This document shows, piece after piece, positions 1-8,571 of a DNA stretch of 26,777 bases. Position numbers and translations under genes: made by a program. The stretch is from Phoronis australis (lineage: Eukaryota > Phoronida > Phoronidae): assembly GCA_002633005.1 (NCBI GenBank), contig NMRA01000308.1, positions 325,678-352,454 of the forward strand, in the 5' to 3' direction. Every line of letters starts with the position of its first letter. The stretch's first letter is position 1. Below the pieces are notes generated by a model. The model saw only the letters and a program-made list of their open reading frames with translations, did no database searches and was not told the origin of the DNA.

Positions 1-592
1 TGTATGCAATCCGTCGCATGCTCTCTCTCATTCCATCTATTTGGTTGCACATGTTGGCCTCGATACAGGCCAGAAGATACGTGCCGCACAATCTCCTCTC
101 GTCTATAGTATCACTACGTGTAAAATATACAACGCATAAATAATCTACATTCATCAGGCCCTCAAACAACTGAAAATGCTCGGGTTCACATTAGTCTCAA
201 ATGAATCATAATTTGCCATCCACCCTTCTTTCATACAAATTTTACTGGCACAAGACTTCAACTCGTTTTATGAACTTTTTACCAACTTAATCGTCAGTAG
301 TGCGACTATAGGAAAACAATGATGACGAAAAATGGAAGTCCAATTCATTTCAGTCAAAGAATTTCCACGGCTCACCTTTGTACAGACCTTCAAACATGCT
401 TACTAAGCAAACATACATTATTAAACTTCTTCCCAGTGCTCGGCGAGAATAGGCGACTTGATTCACGAATTGGCGCCAATAAAGAAATGGCTTTCTACAG
501 TTTATATCATCTGTTTACATTGAAAAAAATTGACAACCAGCTTAAGGTCGTTATCCTGACTCAGGCAAGCACTTTACAACAGACGGGACCAT
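1..592. other. Non-coding stretch, no supported gene
   Basis: AT-rich DNA without a recognisable gene. An open frame of 94 codons on the plus strand (319-603) has no domain or family resemblance I can see, and its length is ordinary for chance in DNA of this composition. Confidence 0.6.
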
Positions 593-615
593 TGTTTCAC
601 TAGCGCCACCTATAG
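593..615 (-). promoter_or_regulatory. CTCF-like site inside a short dispersed repeat (copy 1)
   Basis: Read on the minus strand, the segment contains CTATAGGTGGCGC, which fits the core of the bilaterian CTCF motif (AGRKGGCRS). The 23-bp segment recurs at 25614-25636 with one difference, and weaker similarity continues for some 20 bp upstream. It is therefore either a conserved protein-binding site or the end of a dispersed element carrying such a site. Binding is inferred only. Confidence 0.4.
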
Positions 616-1288
616 CTAGTAGTTCCTCAATGAAAACGAATTTAAAGGATAATGCCACCCAAAAACAACCTAGTTTGTATCAATTTAGGTCGAGTAGTTC
701 CACACGATAACAGCAAGTACAACTCTTTTACGTGACGGCAGACGGAGGTGTTGAAATTAACCAATGACGTCAGAGGTTCGAATGCAGTTTGCTTACTGGT
801 GTCAACTTATCGCTTGAATTTATCATTTTGCATCAATAAATCATCGAAATTCGATGCAAATACAAATACATCGAGTTATTGAAAAATAAACGTGTTATTT
901 TATTTCTCCGTTACGGATTTTTTTAGGTATTTGAACTAAGCCAAATTACCAAGGTCGGTCGCGGGAGTTTGGGGTCTGTTCGGTGATATGTTCAAATTAT
1001 TCGCCCGTAAAATACAGACAGAAGAGCATAGCTGTGTGTTGTAATTTTAGTCTTGCGATTTTTTCAGCTCTAAACACACAAAACGCTTGCTAAGTTGCTA
1101 TCTCGGCCAGTGGCTCGGAGCCCGATCAGGCCCATAGCTGCCGGACTGGAGACATCACGAACATGAACTAGCCAAAGTTGGAAACTAAAATTCCAATCAC
1201 GAAGAGACTATACTAGTGAGTCAAAGAAAAAAATAATGCGCACGTGGTTATTTTGGTGAATTAACCACGAAACTGCAAATCTACTTAC
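616..1288. other. Non-coding stretch with one CRE
   Basis: No coding region is supported. The stretch contains the CCAAT/CRE pair at 761-772; the rest is unremarkable. Confidence 0.6.
761..772 (+). promoter_or_regulatory. CCAAT box overlapping a full CRE
   Basis: CCAATGACGTCA joins a CCAAT pentamer (761-765) to a palindromic TGACGTCA (765-772). TGACGTCA is the full CREB/ATF site. It is one of four exact TGACGTCA copies in this window. No transcript start is visible nearby, so a promoter role is an inference. Confidence 0.35.
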
Positions 1289-1662
1289 CAGCTAAGCAAT
1301 GACCATCGCCTCTTCTGGCGCAGGCAGTAGAGGAGATGAAGCTCCTATAGGGGCTCCATACGGCGGAAGCTTTCCGGCGAATTATGCTTCGCACTGACTA
1401 AAATATCAACGTCACATTGTTATAAATACCTTTTGCGCATAGAAGGACACCTTAAGAGGTTGTCGATGTGTTTAATTTATTCCAACTCGAACAAATACTC
1501 CCGTTATCAAACATTTTCTCCAAGCAGTCCCTCGTTCAGTTCCCAAAATCGTGAACTCACGATTTTTACACTGCGCACGCTCCAATTTTTACCGCGCTCG
1601 CTAGGTGATATGGCGTCATGACCTCAATCTTTTAATTAGGCCAAAGGTGACAAATTGCGGTC
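1289..1662 (+). repeat. Dispersed repeat, copy 1 of an inverted pair
   Basis: This segment matches the reverse complement of 5525-5873 over about 350 bp, interrupted by small indels. Blocks of near identity include GAAGCTCCTATAGGGGCTCC (from 1338) and a stretch around 1500-1560. About 30 bp near 1585-1612 are missing from the other copy. Both copies keep a small palindrome around AAGCTT. No transposase or RT coding is recognisable. Read in reverse, both copies share a short open stretch ending at the same TAA, but this copy has extra stops upstream. It is probably a non-autonomous mobile element or the remnant of a segmental duplication. The outer boundaries are approximate. Confidence 0.8.
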
Positions 1663-2114
1663 TTCAATCAAATGTTTGTTTCCAAAATGCCAGGGCAATA
1701 TCTTAGGCCGCCACTACTTGTCTTTAATTGGCGTTACTTGAAACTGATTTATATTTAAAGAATTATAGTTTGTATTTGATAAAAATAAATGCTGTTGATA
1801 TGATATTTAATCGTCTTTGTGCACATATTTGACATTTTAATTCAAAAGTTTTTTAAGCTAGGGTTCGGATGATTCGTTTCCGAAGTTCATTTGCAACAGG
1901 TAACGGACAAGTTTCTAGTTTTATGCACTTCATTATTACTAAACGTGTCTGTTCGGTGTCAGTTTCGCTCAAAATATGATCTACCTGTCAGTTGATAAAT
2001 TTAAGTATGATCTCGTACGAAATCAACTAAACCATTTTATTGAGTGGTCTGTAAATACAAAGCCTGTCAAGGTTCTTTCAGACCAACGATAACACGGTGA
2101 TACTGACTTACAAA

Positions 2115-2121
<7 letters not shown>
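1663..2121. other. Non-coding stretch, nothing recognised
   Basis: AT-rich DNA between repeat copy 1 and the AT microsatellite. No ORF, repeat or RNA structure that I can support. Confidence 0.6.

Positions 2122-2177
<56 letters not shown>
2122..2177. repeat. (AT)n microsatellite
   Basis: An uninterrupted AT dinucleotide run of about 56 bp leads directly into the left arm of the palindrome at 2175-2240. Its true length may differ between alleles or be misassembled. Confidence 0.95.
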
Positions 2178-2178
<1 letters not shown>

Positions 2179-2240
2179 TGAATTGTTTTAACGTGCATAT
2201 ATATATATATATGTATATGCACGTTAAAACAATTCAGTAT
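2175..2240. repeat. Perfect palindrome, 26-bp arms, AT-rich spacer
   Basis: The left arm (2175-2200, beginning ATACTGAATTG) is the exact reverse complement of the right arm (2215-2240, ending CAATTCAGTAT). The 14-bp spacer is AT-repeat. The symmetry stops one base outside the arms. It could extrude as a cruciform, be a foldback element interrupted by microsatellite growth, or mark repeat-mediated inversion. Confidence 0.95.
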
Positions 2241-3110
2241 TCAGTATTAACATGGACGGTGAGAGACGTTGCTTGAATTGCAGCGAAACCTTTTAAAAAA
2301 CCAAAAGGCCCCCTAAGGACATTGAAATACGGAGGCGTAACCGTAGAGATGGCGTTGCGCGAAAACTTAGGTATATTTGCTTCCCTTTCTAAAGACAAAA
2401 AGTCGGTTTGTCATACTTTATTTTCTTGTCTCGGGGGAATTGTTGAATCTCAAATAAAGCTTAAAGAGCAGAGATTTTCACATCCAGACGTCAGAACCAA
2501 ACGTATCTCTTTGAAAAGGCAGAGGACGATAGAAAGGAAGAAAGAAAACGAAAACACCAATCGGGCGGTGATCTACCGGCAAGAAAAAAGGCACTTTTAT
2601 GCAAAGTTGTTGTTTTCTGTAAGCTTCATTACAAGTGTCGTGTTAAATTACAGGCCACTGCATGAGTTCCTGTTGTGGTATTTGGCCTGCCTCAAATGAG
2701 AATGAGACCGTGTTTAGGTGAATAAACGCAATGCGTTATATTTTTATTGAAATGGGTCCCAATGCCTGTTAATGACAAAATAACAACCAAGCTGTTTCGC
2801 TATTTGTGAAATGCGTTTGTAATATAATGAGGCTAGGCCCTCTGCATTTAATTGAGGTTTCCGAAAATTAAAAGTGCATTGCAATCATATCTTTGACTGT
2901 AGCAGAGATTATCAGAGGTGTTATGCAAGAATTGTTTCAATAGTCAGCTGATTTGATTTTGCTGCGTAAGTTCCATTCAAGTTAATTAATTGTTATGCAA
3001 GTGTCACGTGCAAACTCTGACCAGGGACTTTAGCCGTCACCATGACGAGATGGGCCCATCATATGATGCCGGCCAGAATAGTACTTAAGGCATTGGCCAT
3101 CAAGGAGAAT
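2241..3110. other. Non-coding stretch; longest unassigned ORF nearby
   Basis: A 125-codon open frame lies at 2322-2699 on the plus strand. It opens at TTG rather than ATG, has a basic lysine/arginine-rich middle and a weakly hydrophobic end, and resembles no family I know. I do not call it a gene. Nothing else is seen in this stretch. Confidence 0.5.
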
Positions 3111-3275
3111 CAGACCGAGACCGAAGCAAAACCCAGACCGAGAAAAAGACCCAGACCAGACCAAGACCGAGACCGAAGCAAAACCCAGACCGAGACAGAC
3201 CGAAGCAAAACCCAGAAAGAGAATAAGACCCAGACCACTTAGACCGAGACGAAAACCGTGAATCAGACCCAGGCC
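3111..3275 (+). repeat. Degenerate CAGACCGAGACC minisatellite, strongly strand-asymmetric
   Basis: Variants of CAGACCGAGACCGAAGCAAA and AACCCAGACCGAG recur many times. The first 113 bases (3111-3223) contain no T at all on the plus strand. Copies differ in length, as expected from slippage in a minisatellite. An open frame through it gives a Lys/Arg/Thr/Gln-rich sequence that is only a product of the repeat. Confidence 0.9.
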
Positions 3276-3646
3276 TGATCTCTAGGAGGAGCGAACAGCA
3301 AAGACGAGGAAAACCAGTTTAGTGAAGTCGAATAGAAGAGTCAAGGTATAAACACTTAATACAGGCGTTGGTCTCAGCCTGTTAGTCAATTTGAACCAGT
3401 CTAGTGATTGTTTTAGAGGGTCAGTTCATGTTGCGACTTGTGTTGCATTAACGTATGCAGTAGCTACGGGTAACTGGTGGCACTGTAGATTACTACTTTC
3501 ACCTGTAACGATATATCGTTTCATTCGAACAGTCGTCAGTCTCCCAACTCGATGTAATCTATTGTTTGTAAATCACAACGCTGCAAATTAATAGACGTAT
3601 TCTATTGTTAAAGTATTCGTGTGTTCTGTTATTTACTACCACGAGC
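3276..3646. other. Non-coding stretch, nothing recognised
   Basis: No coding region, RNA gene or repeat that I can support between the minisatellite and the CTCF-like site. Confidence 0.6.
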
Positions 3647-3660
3647 GCGCCATCTGTTGG
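3647..3660 (-). promoter_or_regulatory. CTCF-like motif
   Basis: The minus strand reads CCAACAGATGGCGC. This fits the CTCF core consensus CCASYAGRKGGCRS at 13 of 14 positions. It is the best of three CTCF-like sites in the window, all on the same strand. Function is inferred from the motif alone. Confidence 0.45.
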
Positions 3661-5385
3661 CCGCAACACGCATTGATATACCACACGTTCACGACAGAAA
3701 TATTAAGGTAAACATCATGCACGCACCCAAGGGGGTCGGAGGGCTCGATGGAAACCCCCCATTTGGCGAAGTTGGCAAAAAAGTCCGCCTCAGAGAAACA
3801 AGAAGTCCGTGAAAAACGTGACAAAAGTCCCCTAAGAAGACGTAAACACACAATTCAGAGCTCTGAACTTGGTACTCCGTCTATTTAGTCCTCCCGCTTT
3901 TTTGTTAGTAAGAGGTCCACATCGTCAAAAAGTCAAGCCCCCCATTTTAAAGGCTGGGTGTGCGCATGAACATTGAGCTCAAAATTCAGCTGTCCTGCCA
4001 AATTCGTAACTTATCTTTCAATGTCTTGTGCGCAGTGCCACTTGCCTATTCTAAATGCCATGTGGTAATTTCAGATACCAACGCCCATGGAAATTAAGCG
4101 AGGGCATGCGAAAATTTCAAGGAAAAATTTTGAAAATCGCAATGTACCAGTTGCCGTAAGGGCACTTTCTCGAACAAAGAGGGTCAAGATACAATGCTCC
4201 AAATCATTATCCATGAGATCAAGCTAGAAGTAAAGGCCTCGCGAAAATAAGCAACCGTTGATAATTAAGACCTTGCGCCTGAATCAATGACCAACTTCAC
4301 TTGGGAACAGTTGTGTTTACAGCTTGAAACTGCCCCCCCCCCACATTGTTACAAATATTCAGGACTGTGTCATCTAGAAAACTTGAACGTACGCCACTAG
4401 TGCCACCCCTGTTCTCCTTATGCTGCCTTCTGTACAATCGGGAAAATCGTCGATCATTTAAGTTTTTGTCAAAATGGACCAGCCTGCAGCTGTTCAGGCG
4501 CGGGCACAGCAACGTGGTGAGTAAACAGGTCAAATGAGTATACCGGCGGACATCTCACTATTCTTGTGCCCTTGGGAAAAAGGACTCACACTCTTTCAAG
4601 ACAAAAATATCGCTTTTTGAGAAAAATTGCTCAATAAGGAAATTTTAATTGTGAAAAAATAAACCATTTCCATGTCAACAGTTATTTCAAAATTATGGCG
4701 AGACAAAACCAATGTCGTTAACTGACATCTGTTCGTCGCCATTTACGTCTCGCGTTGAAAACGGCCAAACCCCCCGATTGTTAAAAATTCGCTCCCGACT
4801 TAGCAGACGATGATCGCGTACCCGCGATTTAGTAGTAAAGTGCCTGCGAAGACTCAGTCGCATATTGAATCCCCAGTCTTTCAGGAAACAAACGCAGAAC
4901 CCCTAACAGATACGGAGTTAACGCAAAATCCGTACCCCTTTTGTATAATCCCTAATCTTAAAAATTAGCATTTTTCATTTTCCAAAACACTCACTAACGA
5001 ACACATATCATAATCCATGAAACTATTCAAACCGTGCTTCCGGTAGACATGAAATTCATGGAAGCTTCTTAGATCACACGAGTGTTAGCGAGGCATCGGT
5101 GTACATAAGGTACGCGACCAAAGTGACTTTACACGCGTTACTACGTCTGCAGAAAACCTGATTTAGTATTTGACGGTCACTTGATAGTGTTCTCAATTCA
5201 GAAAATCAGCTACGTATTATCATCACTGTTTCATGCCTCACAAACTGTACACATTAGCAGATTTGGGGTTACTTTAGTGCAAATGCGATTTTTAAGGACA
5301 GATCGTTCGTAATTAACGGATAACAAAACCGGTACTATCACACCGAAATTTGTCTAGTCTTCGGTAAAATTAATTGTTCTTTTAT
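3661..5385. other. Non-coding stretch with short C-runs
   Basis: No gene is supported. Several C6-C10 runs (near 3756, 3941, 4331 and 4770) are followed by AT-rich tails, as in the ends of decayed small transposons, but I cannot define an element. A 14-bp palindrome TTCAGAGCTCTGAA lies near 3853. The short open frames on both strands at about 4297-4537 mirror each other and have no family resemblance. Confidence 0.5.
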
Positions 5386-5450
5386 GGGCGGCACAGCATT
5401 GAAAAAGTGAAGGGCTATAGCCCTCTCCCCTTCAGCCCTCTATGGTGCAG
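5386..5450 (+). repeat. Short dispersed repeat A, copy 1
   Basis: This ~65-bp segment is similar to 8255-8313. Both begin GRGCGGCRCAGCAYTGAAAA, have a middle of the type GGG.CTA.AGCC, and end TGGTGCA. The inner part can fold on itself (GGGCTATAGCCC). It looks like the conserved core of a small non-autonomous element with decayed flanks. Confidence 0.65.
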
Positions 5451-5524
5451 GTCTTAACAACACGGCAAATCTACGACTGGTTCCCGGTAGCACGCAGTGG
5501 GCGGGGTCTTCCGCTTTCAAAGTT

Positions 5525-5873
5525 CGCCGGTAGGACCGCAACTTCTGACCTTCGGCCTGGCTAAAAGAATGGGGTCATCCTGGCGTGCACGGAGTGAAAA
5601 TGGTGAGTTCACGATTTTGGGAACTGAACGAGGGACTGCTCGAAGAAAAAGTTTGATATCGGGAGTATTTGTTCGAGTTGGAAGGAATTAAACGCACTGA
5701 CAACCTCCTAAGGTGTCCCTCTATGCGCAAAAGGTACTTATAACAACATGACTGATGTTTTAGTCAGTGCGAGGCATAATTCGCCGAAAAGCTTCCGGCG
5801 TATGGAGCCCCTATAGGAGCTTCATCGTCTCTACACTGGATAGAGACGATGGTTCTTGTCTGCTTACTAGCTC
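5525..5873 (-). repeat. Dispersed repeat, copy 2 of an inverted pair
   Basis: This is the reverse-complement partner of 1289-1662. Its minus strand runs through the same blocks in the same order, including GAAGCTCCTATAGGGGCTCC and the AAGCTT palindrome. It lacks about 30 bp near 5580 that copy 1 has. A plus-strand open frame (5497-5691) crosses it, while the other copy has stops in the equivalent frame, so coding is doubtful. Confidence 0.8.
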
Positions 5874-6988
5874 GTCGGGGGCCACGAAGTCACGTTCAGT
5901 ACCCTTCCACAGAACCGTCAGGGCAAAAGTTGTACAGTAACAATCAACAATGATTCGAATAATGCATATGAATATCTAAATAAAGATTACCCTAACTTCT
6001 GACCATATAGGATATAAAATCGAATAATTGTTTCGCAACAGCTTTCTGTCAACAAACACTGAATTAGCACGGCCTCGGTGCCCGGTCAATTAGTTTATTG
6101 CATCTAAAGCCGGTAACGCTGTGATTTATTCCTTGTTGGCTTCTCAAAACATTTGCACTCACGAACACTACAAGGCATGAAAAATTGTATCTAATGAGAC
6201 ATACTTTGTTTCAATTTCATCTAAGCATTGGCTAGGGTGAGAAGAATTCATTTTGAAACAGAACGCACAAGAATAAACGTCAACACGGCAACTCGCAATC
6301 CCGACTTAGACGAGTTTCATGGCCTCATACTTGGTGTACTTTTAATTCTTCACTACCGTGAGCCACTTCCGAAGCATTATGGGCTCTCGAGGAAATCAAA
6401 AAAACGATATACCCGCTTCCCTCGCAGCTTCATACTTCGCACAAGCGGGAATGATACACCGCACCATAGCGGCACTCACTCTATTGAAGAACCACTGACG
6501 TCGCTGCGTCGTTTCTCACCTTTCTCACAGGTTAACGCGACACCTTTGGGGAGGTAAGATCGACCGTATACGAGGTGATGTGAATATAGACCGATTAAGA
6601 CGATAAAAAAGACTAATTAAATCAGGTGGCATTCTCCTTTAAAGTCACTGAAGTTCTACAACTTACTATACAACCGAGCCTAGAATGATCTCTTGGAGGA
6701 TCAGCTCTTTCCTCGTTGTGTTAACACTTGTTAAGGTGGCGTCCAAACAGTCCTTAGCAATCTTTGCAATCCATGGCTGCCTGTTTCCCGCGCCTTTCAC
6801 AATAGTTGGAGCTATTGTCTTGTGATGCTTGGAGAGATTTAACCATTGAATTCTCAGTCAGGAATATATTTCAATCTTAACGGACGTACAAAACACTAGT
6901 TCAACTCATATACAACGAAAATAACTAATGGAGACAAAAACAAGATGACGAAAAACTTGAATAACTCGACTCAGTTGCCGAAAAGAAA
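5874..6988. other. Non-coding stretch, nothing recognised
   Basis: A 109-codon open frame on the plus strand (6228-6557) starts at a non-ATG codon and resembles no family I know. No repeat or RNA structure stands out. Confidence 0.55.
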
Positions 6989-7204
6989 GTGACAGCATCA
7001 ATGAAGTGACAGCATCAATGAAACTGACAGCATCAATGAATCTGACAGCATCAATGAATCTGACAGCATCAATGAAACTGACAGCATCAATGAAACTGAC
7101 AGCATCTATGAAACTGACAGCATCAGTGAAACTGACAGCATCAATGAAACTGTCAGCATCAATGAAACTGTCAGTATCAATGAAACTGACAGTATCAATG
7201 ATAC
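6989..7204 (+). repeat. 18-bp tandem array (CTGACAGCATCAATGAAA)
   Basis: About 12 copies of an 18-bp unit with few substitutions (AAT for AAA, GTG for ATG, TCAGC or CAGTA variants toward the 3' end). Because 18 is a multiple of 3, the frame stays open and reads repeats of Leu-Thr-Ala-Ser-Met-Lys. I see no support for translation beyond that. Divergence increases toward the right end, where the second array begins. Confidence 0.95.
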
Positions 7205-7330
7205 CAATGAAACTCCACTCTGTTCACAACGTAAAACAAACTGACAGTATCAATGAAACTCCACTTGGTTCACAACGTAAAACAAACTGACAGCATCAAT
7301 GAAACTCCACTTGGTTCACAACGTAAAACT
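7205..7330 (+). repeat. 46-bp tandem array abutting the 18-bp array
   Basis: Three units starting CAATGAAACTCCACT at 7205, 7251 and 7297 (the last incomplete) have an exact 46-bp period. Each full unit ends in ACTGACAG(T/C)AT, which is the core of the 18-bp repeat. The longer unit therefore looks like an 18-bp repeat fused to about 28 bp of flanking DNA and then re-amplified. Confidence 0.95.
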
Positions 7331-8254
7331 CCTTATGTTCAACTGCCTTATGTCGTGCGTCAATGTCGCGAGTTCGGCGTTCATAAAACAAAGCACTTTC
7401 GTGGCAAAAGAAAACATGATCTTCTGAAGGGAGTTATGTACGTGTTCTTAGAGTTACTGGTGGGGTATATGCTAGAAGTCTATCTACTTACTGGAGCTAT
7501 GTCTTTCTCGATGATAATCATAAGTAAGCTATAGGCAAGCATTGATACTTTACGAATTGGTGACTGGGTAAGTCTACATATCTCTTGTATATGTTTATAG
7601 AAAAAGACCACTGAAATACTGTGAGTGTCTGTTACGTGATTCAAAAACTGGAGGAGCCACGAGAGGTATGCGAAATTCTCTCCCCTGCAACAAAACAGAC
7701 ACGGGTGTTACGTCAGTGTTGTTGACTTCTGACCATTTAACTTAAGAAAATAAGTTACTCAGGTAATATCACGTTCCGTAACAAATCGAAACAACAGAAC
7801 GGTTTAAGTACCACGATTCGCCAGGCTTCTGGTGTCGTAGTGAGGTCCAAGAGCGAATTTTGTCTAGGTCAGTCCCGTTCGAGTCGCTGACGCATATGCA
7901 CGGCAGACAAGGAACGGTAGACCTGAAAATGAACTAGGTTTCAAGACGAAGCATGCACAAGAATTTTTTTTATTCTATTTCCACTGAATACATTTAAACA
8001 AGTATGCGAACTTATTGACTACTGCAGAGTTGCCGTTCAAAACACAGAAAAAGCGAAGAATAAATTAAGAAACGCAATTTTGTTATGCTTTGAGACTGTA
8101 CAATACTCAAAAAGAACCGGAGAGGAGAGGACCAATTTCGACATAATTTTGAACTTGAAAATGCTTTCCCCTGTTATTTTCTTAAACACTCCAAACGACA
8201 TTTTAGAATCTTTGGTGGTAAATTTCATTTCCCCAACAAATTAGTATATAACAT
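7331..8254. other. Non-coding stretch
   Basis: No gene is supported. Near 7840-7890 a GTTCGAGTC stretch lies about 40 bp after TCGTAGTGAGGTC, a faint echo of tRNA A and B boxes, but the arms do not pair. I do not call a tRNA. Confidence 0.5.
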
Positions 8255-8313
8255 GAGCGGCGCAGCACTGAAAAATGTGGGGACTAAAGCCTCCTCAGTC
8301 CCCCTGTGGTGCA
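8255..8313 (+). repeat. Short dispersed repeat A, copy 2
   Basis: This is the second copy of the element at 5386-5450, in the same orientation. GAGCGGCGCAGCACTGAAAA and TGTGGTGCA mark its ends. It contains GGGGACTAAAGCC followed by CAGTCCCC, a decayed foldback. Confidence 0.65.
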
Positions 8314-8562
8314 TCAGCTATAGACCATGTGTGGCGTATCACTATAAGTTACACCCGATCTCTCCCCTGTTAATTGACACGTCATCAATGATCGTCACCA
8401 GTGCCGCCTCCTTTTTACTCATTCCCCTTCTGTTTCCTCATGTAACGATGTCTGTTCATAAACAAACCATCTAACCGTCGAATTGCTCAAACCCCTGCTC
8501 TACGCACAAGCAGCCGTTTGTGAGTCTCCAACCCTCACACCCCTCTCTTGTAAGTTTCGCGC

Positions 8563-8571
8563 ACTGCTTGA
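8563..8571. repeat. Candidate target-site duplication (left)
   Basis: ACTGCTTGA here matches ACTGCTTGA at 11733-11741. The two copies lie immediately outside the LINE coding and 3' UTR sequence. A 9-bp duplication is short for a LINE but possible. A match in both expected places is unlikely by chance. Confidence 0.6.

Noticed and set aside
2322-2699. 125-codon plus-strand open frame
   Set aside because: Non-ATG opening, no family resemblance, no splice or regulatory context. Its length is possible by chance.
3042-3242. Basic Lys/Arg/Thr-rich frame
   Set aside because: It is a translation of the minisatellite.
6989-7330. CRISPR array
   Set aside because: Repeats are contiguous without unique spacers and the context is eukaryotic.
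7006-7534. Open frames through the 18-bp and 46-bp arrays
   Set aside because: The frame stays open only because the first unit is a multiple of three; no start context, signal or non-repeat domain.
7840-7900. Second tRNA-like sequence
   Set aside because: Only a partial B box; no arm pairs.
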